Source: Kaistia algarum
GTDB lineage: Bacteria > Pseudomonadota > Alphaproteobacteria > Rhizobiales > Kaistiaceae
Reading direction: 5' to 3'
NCBI RefSeq assembly: GCF_026343945.1
Contig: NZ_JAPKNJ010000001.1
Span: 1,116,001 to 1,180,000 of the forward strand
Length of the DNA: 64,000 nucleotides
Made by a program: the position numbers and the translations under genes
Shown here: positions 1 to 8,765 of the stretch, piece after piece
Position numbering within the stretch: the stretch's first letter is position 1
Layout of the letters: every line of letters begins with the position of its first letter
The notes under the pieces: model-generated
Told to the model about the DNA's origin: nothing
The model's database searches: none
What the model saw: the letters and a program-made list of their open reading frames with translations, nothing else

Positions 1-442
1 TGGCGCGGCCGATGGCGACGCGCTGCTTCTGGCCGCCGGAAAGCTGGCCGGGCTTGCGCTCCATCAGCTTGTCGAGCCTCAAGATCGCCGCCGCCTTCCG
101 CACTTTGTCAGCGATCATCGCGCGAGGCCGATGCGCCATGCGCAGACTGAACGAGACATTCTGGAACGTCGTCATATGCGGGTAGAGGGCGTAGGACTGG
201 AACACCATCGCCGTGCCGCGCCGGGCGGGTTCGACATCGTTCACCACCTCGCCTTCGATAGAGATCGTGCCCGAGGACACAGTTTCGAGGCCCGAGATGA
301 TCCGCAGCAGCGTCGATTTTCCGCAGCCTGACGGGCCGACGAAGACGACGAACTCGCCCTGTTCGATTGAGAGGTTCACGTCCTTGAGCACGCTCTGGGC
401 GCCGAAGGACTTCGAGACGGCTGATATGTCGAGAAATGCCAT
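1..442 (-). CDS. Sugar ABC transporter ATP-binding protein (partial)
   Basis: This is the N-terminal 147 residues of an ABC ATPase of the MalK/UgpC type, which powers carbohydrate uptake at the inner membrane. The reading frame starts MAFLDISAVSKSFG. It contains the Walker A motif GPSGCGKST, the Q-loop VFQSYALYPH and the signature LSGGQKQR, and then runs off the left edge, so Walker B and the regulatory domain are not seen. It starts 13 bp after the upstream permease stop, so it is the last visible gene of a minus-strand SBP-permease-permease-ATPase operon. The substrate cannot be told from the ATPase. Confidence 0.93.
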   Translation of the reverse strand, partial: MAFLDISAVSKSFGAQSVLKDVNLSIEQGEFVVFVGPSGCGKSTLLRIISGLETVSSGTISIEGEVVNDVEPARRGTAMVFQSYALYPHMTTFQNVSFSLRMAHRPRAMIADKVRKAAAILRLDKLMERKPGQLSGGQKQRVAIGRA

Positions 443-455
443 GGTTGTTCTCCGA

Positions 456-1298
456 TCAGCCCTTGGTTCCCGACATCGCGATGCCTTCGACGATCTTGCG
501 CTGGAAGATCAGGAAGAAGAGCAACGGCGGGATCGCGGCCAGAAGATTGGCGGTCATGACCATGTCGACCGTCTGGTGCGACAACGGCGAATTGAACAGG
601 CCGACGACCTGACCGACCGTGTACATTTCGGGGCGCGAGCTGACGATTAGCGGCCACATATAGTTGCCCCAGGTCTGCATGAAGGTCAGGATAGCCAGCG
701 TTATCAGCGCGTTGCGGCAGAGCGGCAGGGCGACGTGCCAGTAGATCTGGAAATGGCTCGCTCCATCTAGGCGCGCGGCCTCGATCATGTCGGCCGGGAT
801 GGCGCGCATGAACTGCATCAGCATGAACAGGCCGAACGCCGAGGCGAGGCCCGGCACGACCAGCCCCTGCATGGTGTTCAGCCAGCCGAGATTCGACGTC
901 AGTAGATAGGTCGGGATGATGGTGACCGCGGTCGGCACCATCAGCGACAGCATCACCACGCCGAATAGCAGCTTGCGGCAGGGAAAATCGAACAGCGCGA
1001 ATTCGAAGGCGGCGAGCGAGCCGACGATCAGCACGCCGGCGATGGTCAGCAGCGCATAGAGCAGCGAGACGCCATAGGCGCGCAGATAATCCGTCTCGGT
1101 CAGGATCAGCCGGATCTTGTCGATTCCGGCCGGGATGGAGGTCGGCCAGAGTCGGGGATTGAGCGAGACGGGCTCGCCCGGCAGGGCAAAGACGACGTTG
1201 ATCATCCACCAGATCGGAAAGAGCGCGATCACCGCAATGGAGAGCGCCAGCACCCATTTCAGGATTGTCGGGAAAGGGGGGATCGACATGCCGCTCAT
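456..1298 (-). CDS. Carbohydrate ABC transporter permease, MalG/UgpE type
   Basis: This 280-residue inner-membrane permease has about six hydrophobic segments. The first lies near residues 10-35 (ILKWVLALSIAVIALFPIWW). The EAA loop reads EAARLDGASHFQIYWHVALP, the cytoplasmic contact to the ATPase. The start at 1298 was chosen because its ATG overlaps the stop of the partner permease (ATGA). A longer upstream reading frame has no membrane-protein character and overlaps the partner gene. It forms a heterodimer with the next gene. The family indicates a mono- or oligosaccharide importer. Confidence 0.93.
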   Translation of the reverse strand: MSGMSIPPFPTILKWVLALSIAVIALFPIWWMINVVFALPGEPVSLNPRLWPTSIPAGIDKIRLILTETDYLRAYGVSLLYALLTIAGVLIVGSLAAFEFALFDFPCRKLLFGVVMLSLMVPTAVTIIPTYLLTSNLGWLNTMQGLVVPGLASAFGLFMLMQFMRAIPADMIEAARLDGASHFQIYWHVALPLCRNALITLAILTFMQTWGNYMWPLIVSSRPEMYTVGQVVGLFNSPLSHQTVDMVMTANLLAAIPPLLFFLIFQRKIVEGIAMSGTKG

Positions 1299-2182
1299 CT
1301 CCACCCCCGCCACTGGCGCAGCGCGAACAGGGCCGCGGTCAGGGCGACGATCGAGAGCGTCAGGATGAAGCCATAGGCGGCGGCCTCGCCGAAGCGGACG
1401 CCGCCAAAGGCCCGGCCCATCATGTCCATGACCGGGAACAGGAGCGCGTTGCGCCGCCCGCCATAGGTGGTGAACGACGATCCGGTCAGCAGCCAAGGCT
1501 TGTCGAAGACCTGCATCGCCGAGATCAGCCCGTAGGTCACGACGAAGAAGAGCACCGGCCCCAGCATCGGGATCGTGATGTGGACGATCTGCTGCCGCTT
1601 GCTGGCGCCGTCGAGCCGGGCGGCCTCGTAGAGTTCGACCGGGATGTTCTTCAGGCCGGCGAGGATGATGACCATGTTGAAGCCGGCCGAGACCCAGACA
1701 TCCACCGCGACCAGCGCGTAGAGCATGGTGCCGGTGTCGTTCAAGAAGTTGACGGACGGGATGCCGAACCAGCCCAACATCATGTTCAGCAGCCCGAAAT
1801 TCGGGGCGTAGATCCAGCGCCAGATGGTGGCGGCCAGAAAGGCGGGCAGGACGACGGGCAGGAAGTAGGCGTTGCGGAAGAAATTGGCCCAGCGGCCGGT
1901 GAAGTTGTCGACCAGCAGCGCCAGCCCGAGCGCGACCAGAATGCCCAGCGGCACGGTGATCGCGACATAGGTGAGAAGATTGCGCATCGCTGTGGCGAAA
2001 TCGCGCGATGTCGCGATCTTCTGGTAGTTGGCGAGGCCGATGAATTCGGGAGTCTTCACGCCGTTCCAGGCGTGGAAGCTGTAATAGAGGCCGCTGAGGA
2101 TCGGGTAGAGGAAGAACGCCGCGAAGAGGATCATGAACGGCGCGATCATCAGATAGTGCGGCAGGTGACGGCGAAGGTTCAT
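1295..2182 (-). CDS. Carbohydrate ABC transporter permease, MalF/UgpA type
   Basis: This 295-residue inner-membrane permease begins MNLRRHLPHYLMIAPFMILF, with a first transmembrane segment near residues 9-30. It has an EAA loop YEAARLDGASKRQQIVHITIP. Its stop overlaps the start of the second permease by 4 bp, which implies translational coupling. About 120 bp separate it from the binding-protein gene upstream. Family knowledge places it in the CUT1 class of sugar importers. Nothing in the sequence identifies the sugar. Confidence 0.93.
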   Translation of the reverse strand: MNLRRHLPHYLMIAPFMILFAAFFLYPILSGLYYSFHAWNGVKTPEFIGLANYQKIATSRDFATAMRNLLTYVAITVPLGILVALGLALLVDNFTGRWANFFRNAYFLPVVLPAFLAATIWRWIYAPNFGLLNMMLGWFGIPSVNFLNDTGTMLYALVAVDVWVSAGFNMVIILAGLKNIPVELYEAARLDGASKRQQIVHITIPMLGPVLFFVVTYGLISAMQVFDKPWLLTGSSFTTYGGRRNALLFPVMDMMGRAFGGVRFGEAAAYGFILTLSIVALTAALFALRQWRGWR

Positions 2183-2302
2183 GGGCGCTCCGTTTCAGGA
2201 CTGCGGCCAGTTCCGGCCGGCCGCAGCGCGTCGGCTCACCCGTGGCAGCGGCGCGGAGTGGCAGCGCGGCAAGAGCCTGTCCTGCCGCGCTGCGGGCGAG
2301 GG

Positions 2303-3577
2303 CTACTTCGCCAGGCAGTCGTTCAGCTGCGCGATCATCTCCTTGGCGCCGGCTTCGGGCGTATATTCCCCGTCGGCGGTCGCCGCGGCTACGTCGGTAA
2401 CCGTCGAGTTGTAGCAGCTCGGCACCGAGCCGATGAAATAGGGCGCAGCCACATCCATCGCGCCATGCGCCGCTTCGACGGACACCTTGATCAGCGGCAG
2501 CGCCGAGACTTCGGGGTCGGCCATGGCGGCTGCATTGGCGTTGTAGCGCGACAGCAGCTTGGCCCAGCGCGCCATCTGGTTCTTCTCGGTGATGTAGGTG
2601 GCGAACTCGAAGGCGAGGTCAGCATGCTTGCCGGGTGCGACGCCGATCATCTCATAGGAGCGGATGCCGCCCGTCTTGCCGGCCGTGTCGCCAGGGATCA
2701 GCACGAAGTCGTATTTGAGCCCGCTGGCCTTGGCGGCCTCTTCATAGGTCGGATTAACCCACGGCCCGATATTGTGGAAGGCGAGCTGGTTCGAGATGAA
2801 CAAGTCCTTGGTCGCCTGGTCGTTGCGGCTGGTGCTGCTGTTCAGCCCCTTCATGTCGACGAATTTCTGCAGGACCTTGGTCATGATCGCCGGGTCGATG
2901 CGCGTCTTGCGGTTGGCCCAGTCGAAGCCCCAGCTGTCATTGCCGCCCGAGGTCGCATAGATCTCGGCGACGGAATTGAAGACCAGCGTGTCGTCCGGAA
3001 TGGCGTACATCCCGGCTTCCTTCACCTTCTTCATCTGGGCGAACCACGCGTCCCAGGTTGCCGGCGGCGTCTTGGCGTCGATGCCGGCCTTTTCGAGGAC
3101 AGTCAGATTGCGGAACAGCAGCGAGCCGAAGCCGGTATAGGGCAGGCAGTAGAGCTCGTCCGGCTTGGGCATGCAGCCCTTCAGCGCGTCGGCGTCGAAC
3201 TGGGCCCGGAATGTCTCGGGCATCGCCATCCATTTAGAATAGAGATTGTCCAGCGCGCCGACATCGACCAGCTGGGCGCCGACCGACTGCGCATTCATGA
3301 ACACGTCCGGCAACTGGCCGCTCGCCGCGCCGGCCACCTGGCCGGCGGTCAGATCGTCATCGCCCTTGCCGACGATCTCGATCGTCACGCCGGGATGCTT
3401 GGCGGTGAATTCCTTGATGAATTCCTGCTGCAGCGCCAGGGCGTCGCCCTGGGCGAAATCCGAATAGACCCAGTATTGCAGCGTCACGTCCTCAGCGGCG
3501 GCCGATCCGGCCGAGCCGAGGGCCGCCAGGGCGACGAGGCCGGCCACACCGGACCGAAGCGTATTGAGAGTTCCCAA
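2303..3577 (-). CDS. Extracellular solute-binding protein, family 1 (sugar)
   Basis: This 424-residue periplasmic binding protein has a signal peptide at about residues 1-29 (hydrophobic core GVAGLVALAALGSAGSAAA, cleavage likely before EDVTLQYW). The mature part has the family-1 pattern, including an early Y/F-rich strand, QLPDVFM, and the LPYTGFGSLLFRN segment typical of sugar-binding proteins. The start is TTG: a good Shine-Dalgarno AGGAG lies about 7 bp upstream and no ATG fits. It is the first gene of the importer operon and lies directly downstream of the ROK regulator, which probably controls it. Confidence 0.92.
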   Translation of the reverse strand: MGTLNTLRSGVAGLVALAALGSAGSAAAEDVTLQYWVYSDFAQGDALALQQEFIKEFTAKHPGVTIEIVGKGDDDLTAGQVAGAASGQLPDVFMNAQSVGAQLVDVGALDNLYSKWMAMPETFRAQFDADALKGCMPKPDELYCLPYTGFGSLLFRNLTVLEKAGIDAKTPPATWDAWFAQMKKVKEAGMYAIPDDTLVFNSVAEIYATSGGNDSWGFDWANRKTRIDPAIMTKVLQKFVDMKGLNSSTSRNDQATKDLFISNQLAFHNIGPWVNPTYEEAAKASGLKYDFVLIPGDTAGKTGGIRSYEMIGVAPGKHADLAFEFATYITEKNQMARWAKLLSRYNANAAAMADPEVSALPLIKVSVEAAHGAMDVAAPYFIGSVPSCYNSTVTDVAAATADGEYTPEAGAKEMIAQLNDCLAK

Positions 3578-3627
3578 AATTATCTCCTGTTGTTTCCGGC
3601 ACGAAGGCGCGGCAGGCTGATTTCTCT

Positions 3628-3642
3628 GTTAGGCAGGTTAAC
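3628..3642. promoter_or_regulatory. Candidate operator of the ROK-regulated importer
   Basis: A GTTA-N7-TAAC inverted repeat lies in the AT-rich gap between the ROK gene and the binding-protein gene, about 50 bp upstream of the latter's start. ROK regulators usually bind AT-rich palindromes near their transporter operons. The assignment rests on position and symmetry only. Confidence 0.35.
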
Positions 3643-3709
3643 TAATAAATTCATCGGACCGACAGTCAAGCGGATATCGCAGGGGGAGCGTGGATTTCGG
3701 GAAGGGTCT

Positions 3710-4873
3710 TCAGCCGTCTTCGCCGAGCAGACGCGTCATCGCGGCCTCGATCGCCAGGCGCTCAATGCCCATCACGGTGGCGTCTGCGCCCAGCAGCGTG
3801 TTGCGGATCTCTACCGGGTAGGAGAGGCGGTTCGCCGTATCGCGCACGCCGGGCAGCAGGAGCGGCGAGGAGCCGAGACCGCCGCCGAGTACGACCAGCC
3901 CCGGATCGACCACGCTGACGCAGGTGGCGACGATCGCGCCGATGTCTGCGGCGTGGCCCGCGACATGGCGCAACGCCGCCTCCTTGCCGGCCTCGGCCAT
4001 GGCGAGGAGTTCGGTCGTGTCGCCGGGCGGATCGCCGGCCGTATCGGGCCAGTCAGCTCGGACGCGCCCGATCAACGCCTCGGTTCCCAAATAATGCTCG
4101 GCCTCGCCCGGAATAGGGCTGACGCCGGGACCAAAGGGAAAGCTCAGATGGCCAATCTCGCCTGCCGAGCCGCTGCGGCCGCGGACGAGTTGCTCGCCCA
4201 GTACCAGCCCCATGCCGATCTTCAGCCCGATCTGGACATAGGCGAAGCTCGCGGCACCGCGCGCAGCGCCATAATGCTGCTCGGCCACGGCGGCGCAGTT
4301 GACGTTGTTCTCCAGCACCAGTTCGACGCCGGCCGGCGGGGTGAAGGCGCTGAACACCACCTCCTGCCGCGTCGAGGACACGTCGCCGTCGCGTCCGACG
4401 ACCCGGGTCGGCAGGGCGAGGCCCATGGCGCGCAGCGGTCCCCAGCTCGGCAGAGCCGCGGCCCTGGCGAGGACCACTTCGGCCGCGACCGCACGGCTGA
4501 CTTCTTCATTGAGGGCGATCTGGCTGGTGGGGAGGCGCAGGACGCGGCTGGTGAGCAATCGGCGGTCCAGCGTCGAGACTCGCACCCGCACATGCGTCGA
4601 CCCCGCATCCACGGCGATGATATGGCCTGCGCCCCCGCCGATCCTGTATTGCGCTGCGCTGCGCCCGAGCGAACCTTGGACCGCGCCGATCATCTCGACA
4701 TAACGGGGGCGCTCAAGCTCGGCGATGGCTGCCGACATGGTGGGGCGGGACAGGCCCAGCGTCGAGCCTATCTGCGGCCGGGTCGAGGCCCCCCCCTCGA
4801 CGAGCCGCCGAAAGACCGCGCGCGCACTGCCCGTAAGTGCCGGTTGGGCGGCATCGGTCCCCATTGGGTTCAC
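3710..4873 (-). CDS. ROK family transcriptional regulator
   Basis: This 387-residue protein has an N-terminal winged helix-turn-helix at about residues 15-65 (GASTRPQIGSTLGLSRPTMS) followed by a ROK kinase-fold domain. The visible ROK motifs are the nucleotide-type loop IIAVDAGSTHVRV and the sugar-site region GEIGHLSF. The usual zinc-cysteine cluster is not evident: the stretch after GEIGHL lacks the CxCGxxGC pattern. Start is GTG at 4873. It reads in the same direction as the ABC operon and sits 130 bp upstream of it, so it is the likely local sugar-responsive repressor. Confidence 0.9.
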   Translation of the reverse strand: MNPMGTDAAQPALTGSARAVFRRLVEGGASTRPQIGSTLGLSRPTMSAAIAELERPRYVEMIGAVQGSLGRSAAQYRIGGGAGHIIAVDAGSTHVRVRVSTLDRRLLTSRVLRLPTSQIALNEEVSRAVAAEVVLARAAALPSWGPLRAMGLALPTRVVGRDGDVSSTRQEVVFSAFTPPAGVELVLENNVNCAAVAEQHYGAARGAASFAYVQIGLKIGMGLVLGEQLVRGRSGSAGEIGHLSFPFGPGVSPIPGEAEHYLGTEALIGRVRADWPDTAGDPPGDTTELLAMAEAGKEAALRHVAGHAADIGAIVATCVSVVDPGLVVLGGGLGSSPLLLPGVRDTANRLSYPVEIRNTLLGADATVMGIERLAIEAAMTRLLGEDG

Positions 4874-4939
4874 GGATTCCTTGGTCGGTTGTGGGCGCGC
4901 AGATTGTCAGGCCGGTCGGTCGGAGTAAAGCCGAGAAGT

Positions 4940-5101
4940 CCCGATCTCGCCGTCCGCAGTTTGCGTGGCACGGAAGGTCTCCGACTCCTCGAGCGCCGCC
5001 GCACGCCGATCGCCGAGGTCGCTCAGCACGTCGACGAGCCGGAGCGGTTGAGCATCTGGACGAGGGCTGCCACGACGGGATCAGCTTTGAGGCTGTTCTG
5101 A
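4940..5101 (+). pseudogene. Possible AraC-type regulator C-terminal remnant
   Basis: A short plus-strand frame encodes GLRLLERRRTPIAEVAQHV followed by DEPERLSIWTRA. This resembles the second helix-turn-helix of AraC-family regulators (xRLLxxTxxPIAEIAxxxGFxxxSxFxRxF). There is no matching N-terminal part upstream, and the frame stops where the IS3 remnant begins. It is therefore at most a fragment, probably cut by the insertion. The similarity is weak. Confidence 0.35.
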
Positions 5102-5808
5102 ACCGCCCCGGGTTTCCCGGAGGCCATTTGGTTTACGTTATGCGGCGATGGGGACGTCGTCCACGGCTGCGTAGAACCGCTGTTCCGCCTCGGCGGGCGG
5201 GATGTTGCCGATGGGTTCGAGCAGGCGTCGGTTGTTGAACCAATCGGCCCATTCGGGGGTAGCGTACTCGAGGGCTTCGAAGGTGCGCCACGGCCCGCGT
5301 CGATGGATCACCTCTGCCTTGTAGAGGCCGTTGATGGTCTCAGCGAGAGCGTTGTTCATAGCTGTCGCCGACGCAGCCGACCGAGGGCTCGATGCCGGCC
5401 TCCGCCAGGCGTTCGGTGTATTTGATGGACAGGTATTGGCTGCCGCGATCGCTGTGGTGGATCAGGCCGCCGCCGTGGGGTGGGCGGCGGTCGTGGATCG
5501 CCTGCTCCAGGGCGTCGATCACGCAGGCGACGTAGACGAAGCCCGCCCAGGTCGTGATGTAGGAGAAGTCCGAGACCCAGAGCCGGTTGGGAGCGGGCGC
5601 CTGGAACCGCCGGTTCACCTGATCCAGCGGACACGGCGTCGCCCTGTCGCTGATCGTCGTTCGCATCGGCTTGTCGCGGATTACGCCCTGAAGGCCCAGA
5701 TCCCGCATCCGCCGTTCCACGGAGCATCGGGCGACGGGATGGTTCTCCCAGCGCATCTGCCGCCACACCTTGCGCACGCCATAGACGCCGAAGTTCTCGG
5801 GCCCCTAC
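5098..5808 (-). mobile_element. IS3-family insertion sequence remnant
   Basis: One end is recognisable at about 5098-5127 as the tip CTGAACCGCCCCGGGTTTCC, of the type seen in IS3-family elements. The other end, including orfA, is missing: homology stops at about 5808, immediately next to the ppk2 stop codon. The orfB inside is also broken, so the element is immobile. No target duplication can be assessed with one end lost. Confidence 0.75.
5138..5802 (-). pseudogene. IS3-family transposase orfB, broken
   Basis: Two frames make up one DDE integrase-type transposase. The first part reads from PENFGVYGVRKVWRQMRWE through VSDFSYITTW and HHSDRGSQYLS. The second part reads NALAETINGLYKAEVIHRRG to the end. 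The catalytic D (VSDF), D (HHSD) and E (LAETING) are present. However, a 1-bp frameshift near 5355 separates the last acidic residue, and about 20 residues normally between VACVID and ALEQAIHDRR are deleted. The N-terminus is truncated at 5802. The gene cannot produce active transposase. Confidence 0.8.
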
Positions 5809-5813
5809 TCCGA

Positions 5814-6695
5814 CTAAAACGGCTCCGGTATCCTGTGGAGCGGCTGGTCCGGCTCGACATAGCTGCCGGCCTTCTGGCGCTTGGGTAGCTTCACCTTCTC
5901 GCTCTTGATGCGCTCGAAGGGGATTTTCGACAGCAGGTGGCTGAGGATGTTGAGGCGGGCGCGCTTCTTGTCGTCGGACTGGGCGACATACCAGGGCGCC
6001 CAGCCGGTATCGCTCGCGGCGAACATGGCGTCGCGGGCGCGGGAGTAGTCGTACCAGCGCTCATAGGACAGCACGTCCATCGGCGAGAGTTTCCACACCT
6101 TCTTTGGATCGTCGATCCGCGCCTCGATGCGGCGGGTCTGCTCCTCCGGGCTCACTTCCAGCCAGTATTTGAGCAGGATGATGCCGGAATCGACGATGGC
6201 GCGTTCGACGCCGCCGACGCTGGCCAGGAATTTCTGCGCCTGCTCCTCGGTGCAGAAGCCCATCACTCGCTCGACGCCCGCGCGGTTGTACCAACTGCGG
6301 TCGAAGATCACGATCTCGCCCGCAGCCGGCAGATGCGGCAGGTAGCGCTGGACATACAGCTGGGACTTTTCCCTCTCCGTCGGCGGCGGCAGTGCGATCA
6401 CGCGAAAGACGCGCGGATTGACCCGTTCCATGATCGCCTTGATTACGCCGCCCTTGCCGGCGGCGTCGCGCCCTTCGAAGATGATGCAGATCTTGGTGCC
6501 GGACTGCTTGACCCATTGCTGCATCCGAACCAGGTCCGTCTGCAGCTTTTCCAGCTCTTCCTCGTAGACCTTGCGCCCGACCTTGTCCTTGACGCCGGCA
6601 ACAGCCGGTTCGGCGGCGAGCGACTTGAGATCGACACGCATCTCATTCTTGCTCTTGTCGCCCTTGTTTCGGTCGTCCTTGCTCTTGTCGCCCAT
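5814..6695 (-). CDS. ppk2: Polyphosphate kinase 2
   Basis: This 293-residue cytosolic enzyme of the PPK2 family transfers phosphate between polyphosphate and nucleotides. The Walker A motif GRDAAGKGG is at residues 75-83. The Walker B/lid region FDRSWYNRAGVERV begins near residue 131. The C-terminal half (KYWLEVSPEEQ, SYERWYDYSRARD, WYVAQSDDKKRARLN) matches the single-domain class I type. The N-terminus is rich in K and D repeats. A good Shine-Dalgarno (GAGGGAG) precedes the ATG. It is the last gene of the RND-SulP operon, and its 3' end abuts the IS3 remnant. Confidence 0.95.
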   Translation of the reverse strand: MGDKSKDDRNKGDKSKNEMRVDLKSLAAEPAVAGVKDKVGRKVYEEELEKLQTDLVRMQQWVKQSGTKICIIFEGRDAAGKGGVIKAIMERVNPRVFRVIALPPPTEREKSQLYVQRYLPHLPAAGEIVIFDRSWYNRAGVERVMGFCTEEQAQKFLASVGGVERAIVDSGIILLKYWLEVSPEEQTRRIEARIDDPKKVWKLSPMDVLSYERWYDYSRARDAMFAASDTGWAPWYVAQSDDKKRARLNILSHLLSKIPFERIKSEKVKLPKRQKAGSYVEPDQPLHRIPEPF

Positions 6696-6724
6696 GGCGC
6701 TTCTCCCTCGGTTCGGCGGCCGCC

Positions 6725-6967
6725 CTAGGCTGCCTGCAAACAGACTTCGGACATGATGGCGAAGGCCACGTCGAACAGCCTCAGCGTGAGGACCTCGTCC
6801 GTCCGGTCAGGATCGGTGACGGCGTAGTAGATAGCGCGGCGCAGGGTGACGATCGGCTCGTCCGGATAGGCTCGTCGGATCGCCGCGACGAGATCTGCGG
6901 CGTCGGACGAGCGACGAGCTATGGCGTCGATGGCGAGCGCGAGTTCCTCGACATGGGGATCAATCAT
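6725..6967 (-). CDS. Small conserved-looking hypothetical protein (80 aa)
   Basis: This 80-residue acidic, helical protein (MIDPHVEELALAIDAIARRSS, ending FAIMSEVCLQAA) was not recognised as any named family. The start at 6967 is favoured by the strong GAGGAGG Shine-Dalgarno just upstream and by its 8-bp overlap with the sulP stop. A longer upstream frame is only antisense-like sequence inside sulP. It lies 29 bp before ppk2, so it is coexpressed with the SulP permease and the polyphosphate kinase. No signal peptide or membrane segment is visible. Confidence 0.65.
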   Translation of the reverse strand: MIDPHVEELALAIDAIARRSSDAADLVAAIRRAYPDEPIVTLRRAIYYAVTDPDRTDEVLTLRLFDVAFAIMSEVCLQAA

Positions 6968-8765
6968 GATTTCCTCCTCTCGGACCCGACAGCGACGGCG
7001 CAAGCGCATCTTCCACCACAGTGGCTTTCCCGGCCTGATCGTCAGGATTCTTGGACCGGAAGGCGCGAACGGCTCCGCGCAAGGTTGGGAATATCTCAAC
7101 GGCAGGGACATCGAAGCCTCGCTCGCCAAGCCAGTGTCCCCATTCGGTTGCGCGGCCCGCCCCGACGAGGCGGACGCCGCGCCGAGCCAGCGCATCGGCA
7201 ATGTCGCGCAAGGTGAACAGCCCGGAGACGTCGATGCGGGTGATCGGCAGCAGATCTATGACGACAGCCTTGAGCGGCGCCGGCGCCGCGGCGACCTCTG
7301 CCAGCAACTCCTTGCGAAAATGGCCGGCATTGAAGAATACGAGCGGCGCGTTGAAGCGCAGGATGACGAGCCCGGACACTGGCCGCGCCGTCTTGTGGCG
7401 CCGGAGCGCATGAAAGCCCGGCAGGCCATCCACGCTCCCAAGTCGGTCCATGCTGGGCCGCGCAGTCAGCTGTATGAACCGCAGCAGCGCCAGCACGACG
7501 GCGAACAGCACGCCCTTGGTGATGCCAAGGCCGACGACGCCGAACGTCGCTAGCACTGAGATAGCGGCTTCGACCCGGTCGGCACGCCAGACCAAGCGAA
7601 GTGTCTTCACGTCGATCAGCGACAGGCCAGCGAAGACTAGCACCGCGCCGAGCGCTGCCAGCGGCACGTAGCGTAGCGGTGCCGTGAAAACGAGGAGCAC
7701 CACGCCCACGATCGCCGCCGCGATGAGGCCGGTGAGCTGGGTACGGCTGCCATTGGCGTCGGCCACGGCGGTGCGAGAATCCGCCCCGCTGATCGCGAAG
7801 GTCTGGGAGAGCGCTGCAGCCAGATTGGAGGCGCCAAGCGCCGCGAACTCCTGGTCCGCATCAACCTCGTATCCATTCTTTGCAGCGAAGGACTGGGCCG
7901 AGAAGATGAGGCTCGCATAGCTGACCAGCGCCAACGCGGCTGCGTTGGGCAGGAGATCGGATATGTCGGCGAGCCCGGCCTTTGGAAACGCGAAATGCGG
8001 TAGACCGCCGGGCACGGGTCCAAGCGTCGCAAGGCCAATCCGATCGAGCCCAAGGAGCGCGACGGCGGAGGCGGCAAGCGCCATCGCAACAATCCCAGCC
8101 GGCAAGGCCGGAAAAAGTCGCGGCAGCAGTCCGACGACGAGCAGGGCCGCGAGCCCGATCCCCACGGTGATCGGCACGGCCTCCGAGGCCCGGCGCACGG
8201 CTTCGAGCGCCAGCACAAGGCCCTGGCTCTGAAGGGGGATGCCGGTGAGTTTGCCGAGCTGGCCGAGGACGATGGTGAGCGCGATGCCGTTGAGGAGGCC
8301 AACGAGAATCGGCTTCGACAGGAAATCGGCCATCGTTCCGAGTCGGAGCAGACTGGCCAGTAGGCAGATCAGGCCGGCGAGCAAGGTCAGCATGCCGGCG
8401 AGCGCGGCGTAGCGGACCGGATCGCCGGCGGCGAGCGGGGTGACGGCTGCGGCCAGCACGGCGCAGGTCGCAGCGTCCGGACCGACGATCATCTGCCGGG
8501 AGGACCCGAAGACAGCATAGACGAGCGGCGGCACGAAGCAGGCATAGAGACCATATTCGGGGCGGAACCCGGCAAGCTCGGAATAGGCGATGCCGACGGG
8601 GATCGCGACGGCCGCGACGGCGACCCCTGCCCTGAGATCAGCCGGAAGATCCGCACGGTCGTAGTGGCGGAGCGCCGTGATCCCTGGAGCCCAACGGTCG
8701 ATACGGGCAGCGACGCCGAGAAGACGGCGGATTGCGCCCTCTCTCGCTTCGCCCGCGCTGATCAT
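6960..8765 (-). CDS. SulP family anion permease with STAS domain
   Basis: This 601-residue inner-membrane transporter has about ten or more hydrophobic segments between residues 40 and 430. The SulP signature lies near the start: LPADLRAGVAVAAVAIPVGIAYSELAGF, then PEYGLYACFVPPLVYAVFGSS. A C-terminal STAS domain lies at about residues 455-575 (VSGLVILRFNAPLVFFNAGHF, LKAVVIDLLPITRIDVSGLF). The family moves sulfate or other anions such as bicarbonate. The substrate is not deducible. The start codon overlaps the RND gene stop (ATGA). Confidence 0.93.
   Translation of the reverse strand: MISAGEAREGAIRRLLGVAARIDRWAPGITALRHYDRADLPADLRAGVAVAAVAIPVGIAYSELAGFRPEYGLYACFVPPLVYAVFGSSRQMIVGPDAATCAVLAAAVTPLAAGDPVRYAALAGMLTLLAGLICLLASLLRLGTMADFLSKPILVGLLNGIALTIVLGQLGKLTGIPLQSQGLVLALEAVRRASEAVPITVGIGLAALLVVGLLPRLFPALPAGIVAMALAASAVALLGLDRIGLATLGPVPGGLPHFAFPKAGLADISDLLPNAAALALVSYASLIFSAQSFAAKNGYEVDADQEFAALGASNLAAALSQTFAISGADSRTAVADANGSRTQLTGLIAAAIVGVVLLVFTAPLRYVPLAALGAVLVFAGLSLIDVKTLRLVWRADRVEAAISVLATFGVVGLGITKGVLFAVVLALLRFIQLTARPSMDRLGSVDGLPGFHALRRHKTARPVSGLVILRFNAPLVFFNAGHFRKELLAEVAAAPAPLKAVVIDLLPITRIDVSGLFTLRDIADALARRGVRLVGAGRATEWGHWLGERGFDVPAVEIFPTLRGAVRAFRSKNPDDQAGKATVVEDALAPSLSGPRGGNHD

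Noticed and set aside
1265..5101. Very long plus-strand open frame (1278 codons)
   Set aside because: It lies antisense to the ABC transporter and ROK genes. Its text is low-complexity and arginine/glutamate-rich, typical of antisense frames in GC-rich DNA. Only its last 54 codons may be an AraC remnant.
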